From Caldisericum sp. (lineage in GTDB: Bacteria > Caldisericota > Caldisericia > Caldisericales > Caldisericaceae), in assembly GCA_020692945.1 (NCBI GenBank), contig JAIMJY010000010.1, forward strand, positions 1 through 32,104: a stretch of 32,104 nucleotides of DNA, written 5' to 3'. The position numbers and the translations under genes are program-made. The notes below the pieces were generated by a model. The model was given only the letters and a program-made list of their open reading frames with translations. It searched no databases and was not told the origin of the DNA. Below are positions 7,567 to 15,520 of this stretch, one piece after another; position 1 is the first letter of the stretch; each line of letters begins with the position of its first letter.

Positions 7567-7572
7567 TATAAT
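7567..7572 (+). promoter_or_regulatory. TATAAT box placing the rsmH transcript start at its ATG
   Basis: A perfect TATAAT lies 6 nt before the rsmH ATG (7579), so initiation 7 nt past the box would give a leaderless mRNA. No Shine-Dalgarno site is visible between 7555 and 7578, which agrees with this. The -35 region (about 7544-7549, TTTTAT) is poor, and that is the main weakness. Confidence 0.4.
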
Positions 7573-7578
7573 GTCAAT

Positions 7579-8454
7579 ATGGAAATCTTTCATAAGCCTG
7601 TTTTTTTGAGAGAAAGTGTAGAATATCTTAATATTGATGCTGGTAAAATTGTTGTTGACTGCACAGTAGGAGAAGGAGGTCATAGTGAAGAAATCTTGCG
7701 AAAGATTGGACCAGGTGGATTTTTAATCGGTATAGACCTTGATGCCAAAGCTCTTGATAAATCATCTGTTCGTTTGAAGGAAATTGGTTCTAACTTCATC
7801 CTTATTGAAGGAAACTTCAGGGATATTTTAGTAATAGTTAAGCCGATTATTTCTAAAGTGGATGCTGTCCTTGCCGATTTAGGCCTCTCTTCCCTTCAGC
7901 TTATGGATGGAGAACGTGGGTTTAGCTTTATGAAAGAAGGACCTCTTGACATGAGGATGTGTCCTCTGTGTACCCGTTTCTCTGCTTATGACGTGGTCAA
8001 CAGCTTTAAAGAAAGTGAGATTTCTGAAATTCTTTTTTACTACGGAGAGGAACCTCTGTCAAGGAAAATTGCGAAGAGGATTATTGAAATACGCACCAAA
8101 ACGCCTATCAGAACTACGATTCAGCTTGCTGAAATTGTGCAGAGCATTTTTCCAAGAAGATACTATAAAACAAACCCAGCAACTCGAACATTTCAAGCTT
8201 TGAGGATTTTTGTAAATGATGAGCTTGAGAACCTCAAACGTTTTCTTGCTCAAGTACCAGAGATCTTGAATTTTGGTGGTAGGGTAGCCATAATTTCTTA
8301 TCACTCTCTCGAGGACAGACTTGTTAAAAATGCTTTTAAAAATGACGAAGAGTTAAACAGAGTGAACAAAAAGGTAATTGTACCTTCATATGAAGAGGTC
8401 CAATCTAATAGGCGAGCCCGAAGTGCAAAATTAAGGGTGGCAGAGCGAATATGA
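7579..8454 (+). CDS. rsmH: 16S rRNA (cytosine1402-N4)-methyltransferase RsmH
   Basis: 291 residues, near the usual 300-315. RsmH uses S-adenosylmethionine to methylate N4 of C1402 in 16S rRNA. Motifs seen: SAM-binding DCTVGEGGHS (27-36), GPLDMRM (~121-127), NPATRTFQALRIFVNDEL (199-216), SYHSLEDRLVKNAF, and a C-terminal NRRARSAKLRVAER. It is the first gene of the cluster. The mraZ regulator that often precedes it is not in this window. The start has a TATAAT 6 nt upstream and no Shine-Dalgarno site, suggesting leaderless translation. Its stop overlaps the ATG of a 17-codon ORF as ATGA. Confidence 0.96.
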   Translation: MEIFHKPVFLRESVEYLNIDAGKIVVDCTVGEGGHSEEILRKIGPGGFLIGIDLDAKALDKSSVRLKEIGSNFILIEGNFRDILVIVKPIISKVDAVLADLGLSSLQLMDGERGFSFMKEGPLDMRMCPLCTRFSAYDVVNSFKESEISEILFYYGEEPLSRKIAKRIIEIRTKTPIRTTIQLAEIVQSIFPRRYYKTNPATRTFQALRIFVNDELENLKRFLAQVPEILNFGGRVAIISYHSLEDRLVKNAFKNDEELNRVNKKVIVPSYEEVQSNRRARSAKLRVAERI

Positions 8455-8504
8455 TTGGTATTTTTCTTTTTGTTGTAACGGCGTTTTACAGTTTATTAAG
8501 ATGA
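8451..8504 (+). CDS. 17-residue hydrophobic micro-ORF coupling rsmH to ftsL
   Basis: ATG at 8451-8453 overlaps the rsmH TGA (8452-8454). The frame encodes MIGIFLFVVTAFYSLLR and ends with TGA at 8502-8504, which overlaps the ftsL ATG at 8501-8503. Both junctions are ATGA, the classic arrangement for translational coupling. The peptide is almost wholly hydrophobic with a terminal arginine, like a minimal membrane segment. Without it there would be an untranslated 46-bp gap, in a cluster where most genes overlap. I know of no named family. It may be a real micropeptide, a coupling device, or chance. Confidence 0.45.
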   Translation: MIGIFLFVVTAFYSLLR

Positions 8505-8764
8505 AAAAGAGAGTTTTTGTAATCGTTTCAATCATTATTCTTTTGGTGATGTATGGTTTTGTTTACTTGTTTACTGTTAGGCTCCAAACGAAACTTAATA
8601 CTCTCGTGAAAAAAAAGGATGCGCTTAACCTCGAAAATGAGGCATTGAGAACGCAGAGTTTTTATTACTCTTCGCCAGACAGAATTGATAAGATAGGAAG
8701 GGAAAAATACAAAATGACAGAGCCAAAATATTTCTATATAGTTGAGATGAATAATGGAAACTAA
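8501..8764 (+). CDS. ftsL: FtsL/DivIC-like cell division protein
   Basis: 87 residues with a short basic start, one membrane helix (about 5-24) and a coiled-coil stretch with spaced leucines (about 28-52), then a compact C-terminal part. This is the bitopic layout of FtsL/DivIC proteins, which bridge FtsQ and FtsW-FtsI in the divisome. These families are too short and variable for a firm match. The assignment rests on layout and on position between rsmH and ftsI, where ftsL is usual. It overlaps ftsI by 11 bp. The start is coupled to the micro-ORF by ATGA, and no strong Shine-Dalgarno site is present. Confidence 0.8.
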   Translation: MKKRVFVIVSIIILLVMYGFVYLFTVRLQTKLNTLVKKKDALNLENEALRTQSFYYSSPDRIDKIGREKYKMTEPKYFYIVEMNNGN

Positions 8765-10439
8765 AGAAGACTCATTTCTTGTAAGATTAGCAATCGTTTT
8801 CTATGTTGTAATTTTTGTTTTCTTAATGATATTTCTGAGGCTTGTATTCATTCAGGTGATAAATAGAAACAACTACTTGATGGGGCTTTCTCCTCAGATA
8901 GATACTGAGTACAACACGATAAAGGCTGAACGTGGAGATATCTTTGATGTAAATGGTGAGCCTCTTGCCGTTAGCAGTACTTTCTTTCAGCTTGATGTAA
9001 ATCCATATCTTTTGAGCGCAAGCGAAAAAGAAAAGCTTATAAAATTCCTTCCTCAAATTTTAAATACACCTAAAACAACTATCCAGCAGCTAATGCTACA
9101 AAAGGATTATGTAATGGTAAATTCTTCCTTGAATGCCACCCAAAAGCAGAAAATTGAAGAACTAAACATAACAAATGGCATTTCGCTCTCCAGAACCGTT
9201 AAAAGGACTTACCCCCTTGGAAACAAAATTTCTACTGTAATTGGAGCAGTTGGTTTAAACGGTACTGGACTTGCAGGTTTGGAGTACTCGCTTGATTCGT
9301 ACCTTTCTGGAAAAAACGGGAGAGTATTTAAGGATTTTACTTCTACAAAACCTCTAATGCCAGGTGAGGTATCTTTTTCAGTAGACCCCGTAAAAGGCAA
9401 TACTGTAAAACTTACGATTGATGCAAACATACAAAGCACTATCCAGCGCTTGCTTGAAGAAAAAATTAAGGAAGTCCAAGCAAAAAAAGGTCTTGTTATC
9501 GTTATGAACACGAAGACTGGAGAGATTTTAGGACTCGCTAACTTTCCTTCGTATGATCCAATTGCTCTTACGGGCTTTAGCTCGGCAATTGATATGGCAG
9601 TTAATTGGAATTATGAGCCTGGTTCTGTTATCAAACCAATTGTTGCTGCTGCTGCTCTCGAAGCTGGTACACTTCGTACTGATGAAGATTTTTATTGTAG
9701 TGGGAGCGTCAAAGTAAAAGATAGAGTCATCTCTTGTTGGCAGAAGCATGGAGCTGAACATGGGCTCAATACAATCATGATGAATTCTTGCGATGTTGCT
9801 TTTGTGCAGACCGGTTTGAAGCTTGGAAAAGAGAATTTGTTCAATTCTTTTAAAAGGTTTGGGTTTGGAGAAGCTACGGGGATAGAACTCCCTGGAGAGG
9901 AGAAAGGGATTCTGCCAGATTTTAAAAATATTGGTGATGTAGAAATTGCTAACATGTCTTTTGGACAGGGTATTGCTGTTACGCCACTCCAGCTTATATC
10001 TGCTTTCCAAGCAATAGCCAACAAGGGGGTACAGGTTAAACCAACGATCATTAAAGAAATAACTGATGCTTCTGGAAATGTAATTTTCCAGTCCAAGACA
10101 ATTATAAAACAGGCAGTAATTTCAGAAGATACTGCCTTAAAAGTAATGGATTCCCTCAAGGCAGTTGTAGAGGGCGGAGGTGTCCCTCAGGCAAAGATTC
10201 CAGGTTATGAAGTGGCAGGCAAAACCGGTACTGCTCAAAAAGTGTTGCCTTCTGGGGGTTACTCGAACCAAAAACTTATTTATAGCTTTTGCGGAATTTT
10301 GACAGTAAACGATCCTCAAATTGCCGTTTTGATAGTAATAGACGAAACTCCCACTCCTACCTACTCTTTAAACATCACTGCGCCACTTTTTAAAGAAATT
10401 GGAGAATTCCTTGTGAGGTATCTCAGGATATCAAAATGA
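8754..10439 (+). CDS. ftsI: Septal peptidoglycan transpeptidase FtsI (class B PBP)
   Basis: 561 residues. One N-terminal membrane anchor (~11-35) is followed by the PBP dimerisation domain (AERGDIFDVNGEPLA at ~58-72) and a penicillin-binding transpeptidase domain that crosslinks peptide stems outside the membrane. Active-site motifs: S291-V-I-K294 (SxxK), K490-T-G (KTG) and S345-C-D347 in the SxN position. Asp instead of Asn in the second motif is more typical of PBP2/MrdA-type enzymes. The position beside ftsL and murE still indicates the septal enzyme. There are no C-terminal PASTA domains, unlike many Firmicutes homologues. It overlaps ftsL by 11 bp and murE by 4 bp. Confidence 0.93.
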   Translation: METKEDSFLVRLAIVFYVVIFVFLMIFLRLVFIQVINRNNYLMGLSPQIDTEYNTIKAERGDIFDVNGEPLAVSSTFFQLDVNPYLLSASEKEKLIKFLPQILNTPKTTIQQLMLQKDYVMVNSSLNATQKQKIEELNITNGISLSRTVKRTYPLGNKISTVIGAVGLNGTGLAGLEYSLDSYLSGKNGRVFKDFTSTKPLMPGEVSFSVDPVKGNTVKLTIDANIQSTIQRLLEEKIKEVQAKKGLVIVMNTKTGEILGLANFPSYDPIALTGFSSAIDMAVNWNYEPGSVIKPIVAAAALEAGTLRTDEDFYCSGSVKVKDRVISCWQKHGAEHGLNTIMMNSCDVAFVQTGLKLGKENLFNSFKRFGFGEATGIELPGEEKGILPDFKNIGDVEIANMSFGQGIAVTPLQLISAFQAIANKGVQVKPTIIKEITDASGNVIFQSKTIIKQAVISEDTALKVMDSLKAVVEGGGVPQAKIPGYEVAGKTGTAQKVLPSGGYSNQKLIYSFCGILTVNDPQIAVLIVIDETPTPTYSLNITAPLFKEIGEFLVRYLRISK

Positions 10440-11878
10440 ATGGTAATGATATCAAATTGCATTTCCCTGAACTTTTAGTTTCGCAGAACCTAAAAGTCGA
10501 AATAAAAGGCATTTCCATTGACTCAAGAATTGTTAAAGATGGAGAGCTGTTCGTTGCAACTAAAGGTGAGTATTTTGATTCTCACTCTGTAATTGATGAA
10601 GCAATTAAAAATGGAGCTGTTGGAATTGTTCTCGAAGGGGATAGGCCAATTGGAAAGCAGTTACTAAAAATACAGACAAACAACTCAAGACAAGCCTATG
10701 CACTTATTTCTTCCCTTTTCTTTGAATTTCCATCAGAGAAAATTAAGCTTGTTGGCATAACTGGAACAAGCGGTAAAACAACAACTGCATTTTTACTGTG
10801 CACTCTATTTAATAGAGTTGGTATACCTGCAGGATTCATTGGTACTCTAGGCGTCGGTATAAAAGGCCGTTTCAGGAGAATGGAACTTTTCCCGCCAACG
10901 ACTCCTGATGCTTTTCCCCTAAATGCTTTACTATCGGAAATGGTTAGAGAGGATGTTCAGTTCGTTTTTTTGGAGGTGTCTTCACACGCAATTAGCCTTG
11001 ATAGAGTTTTTGGGCTCCATTTTGCATTTAGAGTTCTCACAACAATGGGTGTAGACCATTTAGATTTTCATGAAACAGAGGAGAACTACCTCAACACAAA
11101 AGTTTCCTTTTTTGCTAACCAAAAAAATGTTATTCTAAATGCTGACAGTAACCGCATCGAATTATTTAAATCTGTCGTGGCAGAGGCTAAGCTGTATGGA
11201 ATTGAACACGGCGCAAGTTACTCTGCTTCAAATATTGAACTTACACCAAAAGGTTCTCATTTTGACTTATTGGTTGACAATGAGAAAAAAGTGCACATTA
11301 ACCTTTCGATAAGAGGCCTCTTTAACATCTATAATTTTCTTGCAGTTTCTGTTATCGCCATCGAGAATGGAATTTCTCTTGCCCAGTTGAAAGATTTTGC
11401 TTCAAAAGAAATTAAAATTCCAGGAAGAATGGAAGTAGTAGAGCTTAATGGCAAAACTATTGTGGTTGATTTTGCTCATAATCCTATTGAGATAAAAGAA
11501 GTGCTAAGTTTTCTTCGGGCAAACAAAAAAAGTAGACTCATCACCGTTATTGGTCCAGTAGGTGGTTCTACAAAGGAAAAGAGGTTGGAAATTGGTCTCA
11601 TTTCTTCACAATTAAGCGATTTTGTGTTCGTTACTGTTGACGACCCGCGTAAAGATGATCCTGAGGAGCTTGCAAGAGATGCATTTATTGGTATTTCAGG
11701 GAATGGGAAAATGGTTGTTGATAGAAAGGATGCAATAAGAGAGGCTGTAAAGATGGCACATAGAGAAGATATTGTCGCTATTCTTGGACGAGGAGACGAA
11801 GAAGAAATGCATTTTAAGGAGGGAACGAAAAAATTTTCTGACCTTAAAATTGTCTTGCAGGCGCTGAATGAAGATTAA
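10436..11878 (+). CDS. murE: UDP-MurNAc-tripeptide synthetase MurE
   Basis: 480 residues. This ATP-dependent ligase adds the third, diamino acid to UDP-MurNAc-L-Ala-D-Glu in the cytoplasm. Motifs: N-terminal uridine-binding region (SIDSRIVKDGELFVA, ~27-41), ATP loop GTSGKTT (110-116), LEVSSHAISLDR in the central domain, and DDPR at 402-405 in the C-terminal specificity loop. Enzymes that use meso-diaminopimelate usually read DNPR here. The Asp resembles what I recall for Thermotoga maritima MurE, which uses lysine, so the third residue may not be meso-DAP. The late GKGHE motif is also altered, to GRGDE. It overlaps ftsI by 4 bp and murF by 11 bp. Confidence 0.94.
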   Translation: MNGNDIKLHFPELLVSQNLKVEIKGISIDSRIVKDGELFVATKGEYFDSHSVIDEAIKNGAVGIVLEGDRPIGKQLLKIQTNNSRQAYALISSLFFEFPSEKIKLVGITGTSGKTTTAFLLCTLFNRVGIPAGFIGTLGVGIKGRFRRMELFPPTTPDAFPLNALLSEMVREDVQFVFLEVSSHAISLDRVFGLHFAFRVLTTMGVDHLDFHETEENYLNTKVSFFANQKNVILNADSNRIELFKSVVAEAKLYGIEHGASYSASNIELTPKGSHFDLLVDNEKKVHINLSIRGLFNIYNFLAVSVIAIENGISLAQLKDFASKEIKIPGRMEVVELNGKTIVVDFAHNPIEIKEVLSFLRANKKSRLITVIGPVGGSTKEKRLEIGLISSQLSDFVFVTVDDPRKDDPEELARDAFIGISGNGKMVVDRKDAIREAVKMAHREDIVAILGRGDEEEMHFKEGTKKFSDLKIVLQALNED

Positions 11879-13244
11879 CCTGAGCGAACTTTTTTCTTTA
11901 TATAGCGGTTCTGTGCTTGGCAATCTTCCTCTCCAATACGGAAGATTCGTAACTGACAGTAGAACTGTCGAGAAAGGAGATATTTTCGTAACAATCAGAG
12001 GGAACCACGTTGATGCTCATGACTATGTAGATAGTGCTATTGATAGAGGTGCAATAGGCGTTATCGTTGATCACTTTATAGAACTTCCTTCAGGTTTCCA
12101 ATATGTTGTAGGGTCAACAACAGATTTTCTTGTTTTTCTTGGAGCCTTTGCTAGAAAAAGGGCCAGTGGACAATTCGTTGGCATCACTGGGAGTGCAGGT
12201 AAAACAACTGCCAAGGAAATGCTTGCCGAAATTCTCTCCGTGAAGTATCGTGTAACCAAAACGGTTGGAAATATGAACACGGATGTTTCTTTGCCAATCT
12301 TTATGGCAAATTCCGTTAACGGTGATGAAGATTTTGTCGTCGTTGAAATGGGAGTTCAACGGCCGAATGATATGAACCGCCTTTTAACTATAGTTGAACC
12401 TGATATTGGTGTTGTTCTGAATATCGGCGAGTCCCACCTGGAATACCTTTTTAGTAAAAACGGCGTTGCGCGAGAAAAATTTAAACTAGTAGAGTATCTT
12501 GCGAAACATAACGGTACAGCATTTTTAAATGCTGATGATGAAACAATACTTTCTTTAAGCGAGCAGTTTTCATTGAAGAAAATTTTCTTTGGAAATAGTG
12601 ATAGCGCTGATGTAAGTGGCAAAATAATAAATATGGGGAACGACGCTATGGAAGTTCTTCTGCATTTTTCTAACCAGGAGTATAGTGCAAAGCTTCCCTT
12701 TTCTGGAACACACTTTTTAAGTGATGCACTTGCTGCAATATCAGTTGGCTTAGACGCAAAAATCACTATTGCTGAAGCATTGCTTGTTCTTTCTACTTTT
12801 TCACCTCTTAAGGGTAGAGGCAATACGATAAAGCTCTCTAACGAAATTGTTCTTATTGACGAAACATATAATTCTAATCCTCTTTCTCTCATGAAATCAC
12901 TTGAACGGCTGAAGGGAAATGGAAATCATTTGGTACTAATTCTTGGAGATATGCTTGAGTTAGGAGATGAAGCCGTTTGCATTCATAGAGATGTTGGTAA
13001 GTATATTGCACACATTAACCCTTCGGCACTTATTACCTTTGGCTTGCTTGCCGAAGAAATTGCGTTTTCTGCGAAAGAATCTGGTTTGAATAATGTTTTC
13101 TCGTTTACGGAAAGAGACAGCTTCCTCCGTTTCCTTTTAACCCTTGAATTTTCTGAAAAATCTATTATATTCGTCAAGGGTTCACGTGGAATGAAAATGG
13201 AAGAATTTGTTGAAATTATTAGCGAGAGGTTGAAAGATGAATAA
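11868..13244 (+). CDS. murF: UDP-MurNAc-tripeptide--D-Ala-D-Ala ligase MurF
   Basis: 458 residues, normal for the family. MurF joins D-Ala-D-Ala to the UDP-MurNAc-tripeptide in the last cytoplasmic ligation. Seen: N-terminal Mur domain (VTDSRTVEKGDIFVTIRG, ~28-45), ATP loop GSAGKTT (108-114), VVVEMGVQRPNDMNRLL in the central domain, DETYNSNPLSLMKSLE and LGDMLELG in the C-terminal domain; these last two are characteristic of MurF. It starts inside the end of murE (11-bp overlap) and ends inside mraY (8-bp overlap), consistent with one translationally coupled transcript. Confidence 0.96.
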   Translation: MKINLSELFSLYSGSVLGNLPLQYGRFVTDSRTVEKGDIFVTIRGNHVDAHDYVDSAIDRGAIGVIVDHFIELPSGFQYVVGSTTDFLVFLGAFARKRASGQFVGITGSAGKTTAKEMLAEILSVKYRVTKTVGNMNTDVSLPIFMANSVNGDEDFVVVEMGVQRPNDMNRLLTIVEPDIGVVLNIGESHLEYLFSKNGVAREKFKLVEYLAKHNGTAFLNADDETILSLSEQFSLKKIFFGNSDSADVSGKIINMGNDAMEVLLHFSNQEYSAKLPFSGTHFLSDALAAISVGLDAKITIAEALLVLSTFSPLKGRGNTIKLSNEIVLIDETYNSNPLSLMKSLERLKGNGNHLVLILGDMLELGDEAVCIHRDVGKYIAHINPSALITFGLLAEEIAFSAKESGLNNVFSFTERDSFLRFLLTLEFSEKSIIFVKGSRGMKMEEFVEIISERLKDE

Positions 13245-14166
13245 ATCGATAATCTTTGTTTTTATTTGCGTTTTTTTTGTTTCATTAGCTTCTCTTGCAG
13301 CGTATATACCATTCCTTAAGCGTAGAAATTATGTGCAATTCGTGCGAGATGAGGGAGTCAAAGCACATAAGGCTAAAGAGGGCACACCGCGAGGGGGAGG
13401 AGTCGTTTTCCTTTTAGCTCCACTGTTTTTGCTTCCTTTTTACCACGGAAGAGAGTTTCTCTTTTTATATTTCTCTTTACTTTCCTTTGGACTCATAGGT
13501 TTTATCGATGATCTAATGAGCATTAGGCACAAGGAATCGCTTGGGCTTAATGTAAAAACAAAACTCACCCTCTTTACAATAGGCTCTGTTTTGATTTTCT
13601 TGATAGGCAAGGGGTTACTTTCTACTGAAGTTTCAATCATGAAATTGAAAATAGATCTTGGTACTCCGCTTTATTTCGTACTTTTTATCTGCATCATGCT
13701 CGGCTCCGCAAATGCTTTTAACCTGACAGATGGGGTAGACGGTCTTCTCGGAAGCGTGACGATTCCAATTTTTATTGCTTGCATTGCATTAACCGGAGGA
13801 GTGATAAGGGATTTTTCATTTATAATGGTTGCTTCTATTCTTGCTTTCCTTTGGTTCAATAGTCCTAGAGCATCAGTCTTTATGGGTGATGCCGGAGCGA
13901 GTGCAATTGGCGGGGTTGTAGGTGCAATGAGCATACTTGGAAAGTTTGAGCTTCTACTTCCAATTATTGCCATTATCCCTGTGATGGAAGCGCTTTCCGT
14001 GTTTATTCAGGTGGGATACTTTAAAATTACTCACGGAAAACGTGTGTTTAAAATGGCACCTATTCATCATCATTTCGAGCTCCTTGGTTGGAGCGAGTCA
14101 AAAATTGATTTTAGATTTTTTATTATTACGGTATTGTTTTGCGCAGTAGCGATTTTGCTTCGTTAA
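13237..14166 (+). CDS. mraY: Phospho-MurNAc-pentapeptide transferase MraY
   Basis: 309 residues, polytopic with about ten membrane helices. MraY transfers phospho-MurNAc-pentapeptide to undecaprenyl phosphate, forming lipid I at the inner membrane face. Motifs: HKAKEGTPRGGG (~44-55), FIDDLMSI, NAFNLTDGVDGL (Asp-rich catalytic loop), MGDAGASAIGG, and PIHHHFELLGWSE near the C-terminus. The usual GTPTMGG reads GTPRGGG, and MGDTGSLALGG reads MGDAGASAIGG, both moderate departures. The His-rich loop before the final helices is the MraY hallmark and excludes WecA/TagO. Confidence 0.95.
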   Translation: MNKSIIFVFICVFFVSLASLAAYIPFLKRRNYVQFVRDEGVKAHKAKEGTPRGGGVVFLLAPLFLLPFYHGREFLFLYFSLLSFGLIGFIDDLMSIRHKESLGLNVKTKLTLFTIGSVLIFLIGKGLLSTEVSIMKLKIDLGTPLYFVLFICIMLGSANAFNLTDGVDGLLGSVTIPIFIACIALTGGVIRDFSFIMVASILAFLWFNSPRASVFMGDAGASAIGGVVGAMSILGKFELLLPIIAIIPVMEALSVFIQVGYFKITHGKRVFKMAPIHHHFELLGWSESKIDFRFFIITVLFCAVAILLR

Positions 14167-14179
14167 AGGAGATTCTTAG

Positions 14180-15520
14180 ATGAAAAAAGTTCTTGTCGTT
14201 GGTTGCAGAAAGAGCGGTGTTTATTCAGCGCTTCTTGCAAAAAAGGTTGGGTACGATGTTTTTCTTACAGAGGACAAAGATAATGAGGAGGTTCGAATAT
14301 TTTTGCCACTTCTTGAGGCTCAAGGGATTGATTACGAAATTGGTAAACACTCTTTTAATCATTTTAAGGATTATGACCTCGCAGTTCTATCGCCTGGGGT
14401 TCCGCTTTCTGCAGAAGTCGTAAAAGTAATCAAGGAGAACTCCATTCCAATAGTCGGTGAAACTGAATTTGCATTTGTTAATGCCTCTTCAACAACTATT
14501 ATTGCAATTACTGGCTCCAACGGGAAAAGCACAACTACTGCTCTTACGGGGCACATCTTTGACGTTTCTGGGCAGTTTACGGTTACGGGAGGAAATCTTG
14601 GGACTCCTTTTTCAGAGCTTCTTTACGAAAACCCGCATCCACAGATTGCAGTACTTGAAACAAGCTGTTTCCAACTTGAAACCGTGGTTACTTACAAACC
14701 AAAAGTTGCAGTCTTTCTTAATCTAATGGAAAATCATCTTGACCGATACAGCAGTATGGAAGAGTATCTTACAGTTAAAAAAAAGATTTTTATGAATCAG
14801 GAAATTGATAATTTTGCAGTACTTAACCACGATGATTCTATTGTTAATGGCTTTGAGCCATCCATTAAAAGTAAACCTTATTTTTTTAGCATTAATGAGA
14901 AAGTTGATAGAGGTGCTTACCTCAAGGAAGGTAAGGTCACTTTTATAGACGGTGTAGAAGAGAGTTTATTTGATATTAGCATTATTCCACTGCGAGGGAA
15001 GCATAATGTAACTAACGTGCTTGCATCAGTAGTGTCTGCCAAAGTTATGGGGGTTGATATGCGAGCGATAATTGAAGGAGTTAGGACTTTTAAAGGCCTT
15101 CCTCATAGGCTTGAAGAAGTGCGCGTTATTGACGGTGTTTTGTATGTAAACGATTCAAAATCTACGACTCCTGATTCTACAATAAAAGCTTTGGAATCAT
15201 TTATTGAACCTATCGTACTGATTGCAGGAGGTAGCAGTAAGAATAATGATTTTTTGAAGATGGCTGAAAAGTTTCGTGGGAAGGTTAAAAAGCTAATTCT
15301 AATAGGACAGACTGCAAGAGAGATAGGAGATGCTTCAGTTAGAGTTGGGTACGGCGATTTCATAATAGCTGATTCTCTTGCGGAAGCAGTACTCACTGCT
15401 AAAGATAATGCACAAGCAGGTGACGTGGTTTTGCTCTCCCCTGCTTGTGCTAGTTTTGACATGTTCAAAGACTTTGAGAACAGAGGAAACGCGTTTAAAA
15501 ATTTTGTGAACTCTTTATGA
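14180..15520 (+). CDS. murD: UDP-MurNAc-L-Ala--D-Glu ligase MurD
   Basis: 446 residues, normal length. MurD adds D-glutamate to UDP-MurNAc-L-alanine. Seen: N-terminal Rossmann-like domain (VLVVGCRKSGVYSALLA), ATP loop GSNGKST (112-118), LETSCFQLE and NHLDRY in the central domain, and VNDSKSTTPDSTIKALE, the signature of MurD. LLSPACASFDMFKDFENRG closes the active site. AAAGGAG (14165-14171) lies 8 nt before the ATG and overlaps the mraY stop. It overlaps ftsW by ATGA (4 bp). Confidence 0.96.
   Translation: MKKVLVVGCRKSGVYSALLAKKVGYDVFLTEDKDNEEVRIFLPLLEAQGIDYEIGKHSFNHFKDYDLAVLSPGVPLSAEVVKVIKENSIPIVGETEFAFVNASSTTIIAITGSNGKSTTTALTGHIFDVSGQFTVTGGNLGTPFSELLYENPHPQIAVLETSCFQLETVVTYKPKVAVFLNLMENHLDRYSSMEEYLTVKKKIFMNQEIDNFAVLNHDDSIVNGFEPSIKSKPYFFSINEKVDRGAYLKEGKVTFIDGVEESLFDISIIPLRGKHNVTNVLASVVSAKVMGVDMRAIIEGVRTFKGLPHRLEEVRVIDGVLYVNDSKSTTPDSTIKALESFIEPIVLIAGGSSKNNDFLKMAEKFRGKVKKLILIGQTAREIGDASVRVGYGDFIIADSLAEAVLTAKDNAQAGDVVLLSPACASFDMFKDFENRGNAFKNFVNSL

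Noticed and set aside
9528-10159. Long antisense frames opposite ftsI
   Set aside because: They overlap a clear transpeptidase domain, have no ribosome site and no recognisable motifs.
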